DNA of 64,000 nucleotides from Actinosynnema sp. ALI-1.44 (GTDB taxonomy: Bacteria; Actinomycetota; Actinomycetes; Mycobacteriales; Pseudonocardiaceae): the NCBI RefSeq assembly GCF_001984155.1, contig NZ_MTQO01000051.1, forward strand, positions 1-64,000, in the 5' to 3' direction. The first letter of the stretch is position 1. Each line of letters opens with the position of its first letter. The notes under the pieces are model-generated. The model had not been told where the DNA came from. It ran no database searches and was given only the letters and a program-made list of their open reading frames with translations. Positions 58,001 to 64,000 of the stretch are shown here, piece after piece. The position numbers and the translations under genes are program-made.

Positions 58001-59425
58001 CTGACCACTAAGGACGTGTTCCTGCACCGGACGATCGCCGAACTCACCGGCGTGGTCGGCGCCGGTGGGAGGGACGACGCCGGTGCCGGACCGGTCACCG
58101 GGGCGGTGCCGCTGACCCCGGCGCAGCACTGGTTCTTCCAGACCCACACCGAACACCCGCACCACTTCAACCAGTCGACGTTGATCGAACTCGCCGGCGA
58201 CTACGACGAGAACGCGTTGCGCACGGCGGTGCTCGCCCTGCTGGAGCACCACGACGCGCTACGGATGCGGTTCGAGTTCACCGACGGGTCGTGGCGGCAG
58301 TACAACGCGCCGCCTTCCACGCAGGACTTGGTGCGCAAGCACGACCTTTCGGCGTATGCTTCCGAGCAGGGCCAGGCGGAAGCGGAACGCGTCGCCGCGG
58401 TCGCACAGTCCACCATGGACCTCGCGACCGGGCCGCTGGTGCGGGTGGAACTGTTCGACTTCGGCCCCGGCGCGGCGGCGAAGCTGCTGATCATCGTGCA
58501 CCACCTGCTGATCGACGGGGTGTCCTGGTCGATCCTGATCGAGGACCTGGAAACCGGCTACGCACAGGCGGTCAAGGGCGAACCGGTCGACCTGGGCGGC
58601 CGGACCACGTCCTACCGGGACTGGTCGGCCAACCTGGTCGACCACGTCGCGTCGGCGAACCTCGACCACGAGCTCGAGTACTGGCTTGGCGCGACCGCAC
58701 TGGAGAAGCCGGAGCACGGCACGGACCTCGGTACGGTCGGTTCGCAACAGGAAGTGGTTGTCCGGCTGGGTGTCGAGCACACCGAAACGCTGGTGTACAA
58801 GGCCCCAGCGATGTTCCGCAGCAGCGTGGCGGACATCCTGTTGAGTGCGCTCGGGCACGCGATATCCACCTGGACGGGCCGTGACCGGGTCTCGGTGATG
58901 CTGGAAGGTCACGGCAGGCGTGACGAACTGTTCGACGGCGTCGACCTGACCAGGACGATCGGCTGGTTCACCAGCATGTACCCGGTCACACTGGACATCC
59001 CGGCGCTGGACACCACGGGGCCGGACTTGACCGCACTGGTGAAGTCGGTGCGCGGGCAACTGCGAAAGCTGCCAGGACAAGGGATCGGCTACGGCGCATT
59101 GCGCTACCTCAGCGCACCGGGCACGCCCGGCGCCGATCTGGCCGGACGGCCCGAACCGTGGGTCCTGTTCAACTACCACGGCAGGTTCTACGACCAGCCC
59201 GGCGCGTTGTGCCAGTCCCGCGAACCCGGGATCGGCGGCGACTACAGCCTTGCCGAACGGGCGACCATGCCACTGACGATCGACGGCAGCGTCTACGCCG
59301 ACCAGTTGTCCTTCACCTGGTACCACTCACCCGAATCGCTGACCGCGGCGACGGTCGAGGCGATCGCGAACGAATTCACCGGCACCTTGGCGCGGATCGC
59401 CGAATGGTGCGACCACAAGAGCTGA
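49097..59425 (+). CDS. Nonribosomal peptide synthetase 2: C-A-T-E / C*-C-A-T-E, no thioesterase
   Basis: The protein has 3442 aa; GGAGGGG precedes the ATG. Approximate domains: C4 52-475 (HHIITDG), A4 502-1002, T4 1005-1082, E2 1099-1545, a degenerate C 1567-1942 where HHxxxDG is lost, intact C6 1962-2398 (HHIVTDG), A5 2415-2907, T5 2915-2985, E3 2999-3438 (HHLLIDGVSWS, EGHGRR, FNYHGRF). It ends right after E3. The A4 code reads DLSLMVAVDK; Asp at the second-last position suggests a basic residue. A5 reads DALQIAGGLK, with no clear match. Residues 244 and 249 use the rare codon TTA. Release presumably needs the PBP-type enzyme. Confidence 0.9.
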   Translation: MDMQSREQRVAALPEHLQELMRRRLAGQATPAHDADAITPARRDLPAPRTFPQSFAQQRLWFLDEFEPGGTEYNSTFALRVEGQLDVVALSIALTELVVRHEPLRTTFDSVDGMGVQRINPPYGVEIPIVDATPESVDAVVQQESTRPFDLRQGPLFRVLLVRMGTADHVLMMTTHHIITDGWSLGLVLRDLATAYTSAVSGEPVSLPKLPLQYADFAVWQRERFESSAMEPHLAYWRGQLDGLPPLDLPTDRPRPPVRGTAGDTHRFTVPADVTDKLRNLGRDHGATLFMTVLAACDVLFARYSGQDDIAVGTTTSGRNRPELHDITGFFANTVIVRSHVDTARSFVDFLGHVRETVLGAFRHEDVPFDRLVELVQPARDPSRPTLFQVMVVLDNNERDLPDLPGLRVTEFDLPGLTASMDLAVDMEERDGGLFGMLNYSTDLFDAATIERLARHLVVLLEAIAANPHSALIDLPLMDAAERRQVLTEWNDTDTGERPDGLIHDLFEQQAQRGPDEVALISGTEQLTFREVDERANQLAHHLRSLGVRPGVLVGLCLERGSSAVIAILAVLKAGGAYVPLDPQYPATRLEFMLADSAATVLVTRRDLADRLPSTEATVVDLDTDWAAGHLVTPVDAEVQGSDLAYVIYTSGSTGTPKGVMIEHRNLRYIAAAWDGDYDLAGHPLRFLSVTSLSVDLFFSDMLRSMFFGGAMIIASSEIVTDPPALLDLVDRTAATGIELVPTLANALVAEVAARGDRLPALRLMSVGSEAWRREDCLRLLDHVHPDTIVVNAYGATEITVDSCALRPDAEVLRGRAFVPIGRPIANTQVYVMDPAARPVPIGVPGELYIGGDGVGRGYANRPELTAQRFPENVITPGDRLYRTGDQVRWNADGTLEFLGRVDDQVKIRGFRVELGEVEAALAAHPALGDAAVVLRQDGGHRQLVGYVVPAGDTTPDTGELRTFLSASLPGHAVPSTFVVLDRLPLTPNGKVNRRALPEPPTTPVTSTQYVAPRTAAERELTGIWADVLRIDQVGVHDDFFELGGDSIISIQVVSRAKDAGLRLTVKDIFVHKTVARLATTIDTTPVATVAEEEDETGDAPLTPIQQWFLAAHTVAPDHYSMSVLYELTPELDVAALRSALAALVDQHAALRTRFDRVDGSWRQRVVSGEDLDVLAVHDLSGVRDADTEVERIADDVQTTMDLGKGPLLRAVLFQLGDRAPRLLLSVHHMVVDGVSWRVLLADLTTAYQQGIAGVQVDLGRGTTSLRRWARRLAEHVGAGGLDGDIEHWRSVAPNSAPGFPVDHEGAANTAASARTFSLQLGHEDTEALLHQVPAVYRTHINDILLSAIGRTIARWTGHSRVLIGMEGHGREELFDDVDLSRTVGWFTTHFPVALDIPESGRWGDVLKSVKQRLSGIPNRGLSYDALRYLTAPGDPGHVLYPDRLPDISFNYLGQFGAETDDGGLLRRRHHYLGQFQSPAEARTYLLDAAGLVERGQLTFTWTYSENLHDESTVRRLAEDFFAALREIIEHCARPEAGGRTPSDFPLARLDQRQVDRIVGDGRAVADLYPLTPRQIQSLDTVRQRCVRLAGVPDISTLISVCRYVADRTPALCTSILREESLQLVRRQATTVISHDDWRHLSVSESTRRIGHLLAEERTAVAEPGTRLAVIQLPDGAAALLWTYSTALLDEPSVTMLVEEIHAKYSAAPDDRETLTVPRRPMRDYVEWVQDQDSGKAHEHWRALLAGITTPVRLRYDRLPDGHTVNPSRVVPVNLPAQPLRQLAERLDIDVDTVLHGLWSVLLSRQCGGRDVVFGATVSGRPEALVGSDAMIGPFATVVPAHSYVDGDVPAVLRRLHTQRRNSRPFEFVPQPAEDVETVVLVGRTGTGTDLVPAEIDRVALAMTATVGGEEIPVELRYDPELFDTATIEQFGARLLEIGAEFGQLRAGAETPDEITAADSDHLPLSYPQQRLWFIDQFEQGEANHLDALSVRLTGELDVDALRRALRGLVARHESLRTTFQTVDGRGVQVIGEPFAPLTDVVDLSGQPESELDRVLRAEAERSFDLANGPLVRAMLVRLAEREHVLVVSLHHIVTDGWSHGIITRELGALYRAETTGQDAGLPDLPVRYADFAAWQRRRMAGPEMAGKLEYWREHLAGLSPLELPVDRVRPPVRTRSGGRVEFDVPADVTQRLKELGRRQGATLFMTLVAACQVLFARHSGSRDVAVGTAVSGRDRAELERLVGFFVNNVVLRSDVDPARPFAQFLGDVRDTCLDAFGNADVPFEWLVDAVQPDRDLSRPPLFQAMVLLHNNPTGTLEMPGLRVDDVALPHHAVEMDVLVQFYEADGGLRALWDYNADLFHPATAEVLAAHLRVALSDIAAHPDRPLGMIELMDAAERERVLVEWNDTAVPYPADASVHELVERQAASTPDATALIFEGRRVTYRELDESANRLAHDLIAAGVRPGDLVAVFLERGPEMITGLLAALKAGGAYLLLDPAFPDDRLTTLATGSGAAAFVTHSELADRLPTGVVRLDENRASTDTGPTGVVVGSDHPACLMFTSGSTGTPKGVLTAHRALVSTYMGPDYVHFGPDEVFMQSSPVSWDAFALEVFGALCHGGSFVLQPGQNPDPDTISRLVAEHGVTVLQLSATLFNIMLEEHREAFTSLRCAITAGEAASVEHVAMALREFPGLRVVNGYGPAESMGLSTAHEITVSDLDSPSIPIGRPVANKRLYVLDEHLRPVPVGVPGEACFGGDGLALKYLNDPGLTASRFVTAAFERPERIYRSGDVVRFRADGVLEFLGRTDEQVKIRGFRVEPGEVRAALLRECALADAVVVAHKPAQGHQRLVAYVVPRQGEDTPTTHDMADAVSRVLPHYMVPSVFMVLDRLPMLPNGKLDRRALPEPELTQRGGLRYVAPRTELEQDLARLWQQVLQIDRVGVTDSFFELGGDSILSIQLVSKARAAGYRLTTKDVFLHRTIAELTGVVGAGGRDDAGAGPVTGAVPLTPAQHWFFQTHTEHPHHFNQSTLIELAGDYDENALRTAVLALLEHHDALRMRFEFTDGSWRQYNAPPSTQDLVRKHDLSAYASEQGQAEAERVAAVAQSTMDLATGPLVRVELFDFGPGAAAKLLIIVHHLLIDGVSWSILIEDLETGYAQAVKGEPVDLGGRTTSYRDWSANLVDHVASANLDHELEYWLGATALEKPEHGTDLGTVGSQQEVVVRLGVEHTETLVYKAPAMFRSSVADILLSALGHAISTWTGRDRVSVMLEGHGRRDELFDGVDLTRTIGWFTSMYPVTLDIPALDTTGPDLTALVKSVRGQLRKLPGQGIGYGALRYLSAPGTPGADLAGRPEPWVLFNYHGRFYDQPGALCQSREPGIGGDYSLAERATMPLTIDGSVYADQLSFTWYHSPESLTAATVEAIANEFTGTLARIAEWCDHKS

Positions 59426-59476
59426 TCGGAACACCGGCCGGGAGACCCCCGTGGCCGGGGACAGAAAGGAAATGGC

Positions 59477-60448
59477 GTGCGAACGCTGCGACTTGACGAT
59501 CACGAGCGCGACGAGGTCGGTGCGCTCGTCACCCGCGTGCTGCTTGAGGAAGAACTGTGGGACCCGGTCACGTTCGCCGACCGGGCCGCGCGGGTGTCCC
59601 AGCACCTGCCGGTGCGGATGCGCGAGTTCCTGACCGAGGTGCGGGTGTCCGAGGCGGACATCGCGGTGGTGTCGAACCTGCCGCTGAGCGAGGACCTGCC
59701 ACCGACGCCCGCCGGGTGGGAGATGGCCGTCAAGACCGGCGCGGGCCGTGCGGAGGAAGTGCTGCACATGATCTGCGGTGCCGGGCTGGCCGAACCGTTC
59801 TCCTGGTCGGACCAGCAGGACGGCCGGATGGTGCACGACGTGTGCCCGTCGCCCGGTGAGGAGCGGTCGCTGACCAGCGCCAGCAGTGAACTCACGCTGG
59901 CACTGCACACAGAGGACGTGCACCACCCGTGCCGCGGCGACTACGTGTCCCTGTTCTGCCTGCGCAACCCGGACGCGGTGGGCACCACCTACGTGCGGGT
60001 CGGCAGCATCGACGTCCCGGACGACGTCCGCGCGGTGCTCAACGAGGACCGGTTCCGGTTCTTCGCCGACGACTCGCACGTCAACGTCAACCTGCCCGGT
60101 GATCAGGACTCGCAGCGCATGTCGACGGTCGGGCCGATCGTGTTCGGCCCGAGCCAGCAGCCGTACCTGCGCATCGACCTCGACTTCACCGACGTCGCCA
60201 CCCCAGGCGACGACACCGCGGACGCGGCGATGCGGCGCGCGTTCGACTCGCTGCGCGGCTCGGTGGAGAGCGTGGTGCTCAGCCCGGGAGACCTGATCTT
60301 CCTGGACAACTACCAGGTCGTGCACGGCCGCGCGCCGTTCGTGCCCCGGTACGACGGCAACGACCGCTGGCTCAAGCGGGTGAACCTGATCCGCGACGTC
60401 CGCAGGCTCTTCGTCGAGACCCGGGCCCGCTCCCGGGTGCTGGCCTGA
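59477..60448 (+). CDS. Fe(II)/2-oxoglutarate amino-acid beta-hydroxylase (VioC/AsnO/MppO-like)
   Basis: The protein has 323 aa with a GTG start after AGAAAGGAAATGGC. The iron triad is visible as HTE in LALHTEDVHHPCRGDY and the distal His in DNYQVVHGRAPF, followed by the Arg of DRWLKRVNLIRD that binds 2-oxoglutarate. This is the clavaminate-synthase-like group that hydroxylates C3 of free arginine, asparagine, capreomycidine or enduracididine. With the basic-looking A4 code, the substrate is probably a guanidine amino acid; that is inference. It lies 51 bp after NRPS2. Confidence 0.85.
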   Translation: MRTLRLDDHERDEVGALVTRVLLEEELWDPVTFADRAARVSQHLPVRMREFLTEVRVSEADIAVVSNLPLSEDLPPTPAGWEMAVKTGAGRAEEVLHMICGAGLAEPFSWSDQQDGRMVHDVCPSPGEERSLTSASSELTLALHTEDVHHPCRGDYVSLFCLRNPDAVGTTYVRVGSIDVPDDVRAVLNEDRFRFFADDSHVNVNLPGDQDSQRMSTVGPIVFGPSQQPYLRIDLDFTDVATPGDDTADAAMRRAFDSLRGSVESVVLSPGDLIFLDNYQVVHGRAPFVPRYDGNDRWLKRVNLIRDVRRLFVETRARSRVLA

Positions 60449-60467
60449 CCAGGACAGCGGGGACACC

Positions 60468-63227
<2,760 letters not shown>

Positions 63228-63231
<4 letters not shown>

Positions 63232-64000
63232 CCGGCCCCGTGCGGCATCCTCCGTTCGGCCGGTTCGTCGCGGCCGGGCACCAGGCGGGACGGCTGCTGG
63301 TGCAGCCGAGGATGGGGTTCGCCGGTGTGCGGGTGATGCGCGACGGGCTGCTGGCCGTGCGCGCGTCGGGCGTACCCGCGATCGGCACGGTCACCCTGGA
63401 CAGCTACACCAGGGTCGGCCAGTTCGACGAGGCCGCGAGGGCGGTGGCCCGCGGGCTGGACCTCAACGGCTTCCCCATCGTCACGCACGGCGCGGACCGC
63501 ACCGCGAGGATGCTGCACGGGGTGGTGGCCGACGACTTCCCCGTCCAGGTCAGGCACGGCTCGGCGCAGCCGGAACGGATCTTCCGGACCATGCTCGCCG
63601 CCGGGCTGACGGCGACCGAGGGTGGGCCGGTGTCGTACTGCCTGCCGTACAGCAGGATCCCACTGCGGACGGCGACGGCGTCGTGGACGCGGGCGACCCG
63701 GCTGCTCGCCGAGCACCCGGACGAATGCCACCTGGAGAGCTTCGGCGGCTGCATGCTCGGCCAGCTGTGCCCGCCCAGCCTGCTGATCGCGATCAGCGTG
63801 CTGGAATGCCTGTTCTTCGTCGAACACGGCATGCGCAGCGTCTCGGCGAGCTACGCCCAGCAGACGCACCCGCAGCAGGACGCCGAGGCGCTGGGCGCGC
63901 TGCGGCGGCTGTGCGCCGAACACCTGTCCGGAGTGGACTGGCACGTCGTGCTGTACACCTACATGGGTCTGTTCCCGCGGACCCCCGAAGGTGCCAAGCG
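63228..64000 (+). CDS. Glutamate mutase, catalytic (epsilon/E) subunit, 5' part
   Basis: The 257 codons visible run off the window edge; the family is about 430-480 aa. VQPRMGFAGV, QVRHGSAQPERIF, SYCLPYSR and LESFGGCMLGQLCPPS followed by VSASYAQQTHPQQD match the TIM-barrel subunit that binds glutamate through arginines. ATGA overlap with the sigma subunit gives strict co-translation. Its presence at the edge shows that the cluster continues to the right. Confidence 0.85.

Noticed and set aside
59000-59425. Possible thioesterase at the end of NRPS2
   Set aside because: No GxSxG motif or alpha/beta-hydrolase segment follows the E3 motifs; the protein ends directly after the E domain.

Overview
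The window is high-GC actinobacterial DNA, most likely from a Pseudonocardiales genus such as Amycolatopsis, Kibdelosporangium, Saccharothrix or Lentzea. The reasons are base composition, frequent GTG starts, ATGA overlaps and the gene families present. It holds the tail of an HNH endonuclease gene, a small XRE/ImmA/MAB_1171c trio (0.4-2.7 kb), and then a large biosynthetic gene cluster (BGC) that fills about 2.8 kb to the right edge. The last gene is cut by the window end, so the cluster is incomplete here.

Left arm (2.8-17.8 kb). A LmbU-family regulator reads rightward and meets a long leftward block. Read 5' to 3', that block is a 54-aa ORF, a TIM-barrel glycosidase-like protein, an aldo/keto reductase, an acyl carrier protein, a 4-ketoreductase, seven tandem macrolide-type glycosyltransferases (GT7 to GT1) and two bacterial PH-domain membrane proteins. 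Five of the seven GTs look complete. GT4 and GT7 have in-frame internal losses.

Centre (18-31.7 kb). An eighth GT is followed by rmlA, a small acyl-AMP ligase, a Sam8-like tyrosine ammonia-lyase and an EvaC-type C-methyltransferase. Next come a strong hairpin and a second LmbU regulator. Beyond a divergent promoter region lie evaB, evaA, evaD and an rmlB-like gene, then a lipoprotein, a GNAT protein and a P450. Together these encode a complete vancosamine-type 3-amino-3-C-methyl deoxysugar route and a p-coumaroyl-ACP starter unit, both features shared with the heptadecaglycoside saccharomicin.

Right arm (31.7-64 kb). MbtH, an ABC exporter pair, a branched-chain-type aminotransferase and a serine hydrolase of the PBP-type thioesterase kind precede two giant NRPS genes (3557 and 3442 aa, five modules). 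These are followed by a VioC/MppO-like amino-acid hydroxylase, an MFS exporter, an MppJ-like alpha-keto-acid C-methyltransferase and both subunits of glutamate mutase. The NRPS ends in an epimerization domain with no TE, which fits release by the upstream PBP-type enzyme. The peptide part resembles mannopeptimycin logic.

Interpretation (inference): the cluster probably makes a peptide of about five residues, containing D-, beta-methyl and possibly beta-hydroxy basic residues. It would be linked to p-coumarate and to a chain of deoxy/amino sugars built by up to six working glycosyltransferases. I do not recognise it as a described cluster. Regulation probably involves the two LmbU proteins, a repeated 16-bp palindrome, and rare TTA codons in a few genes.
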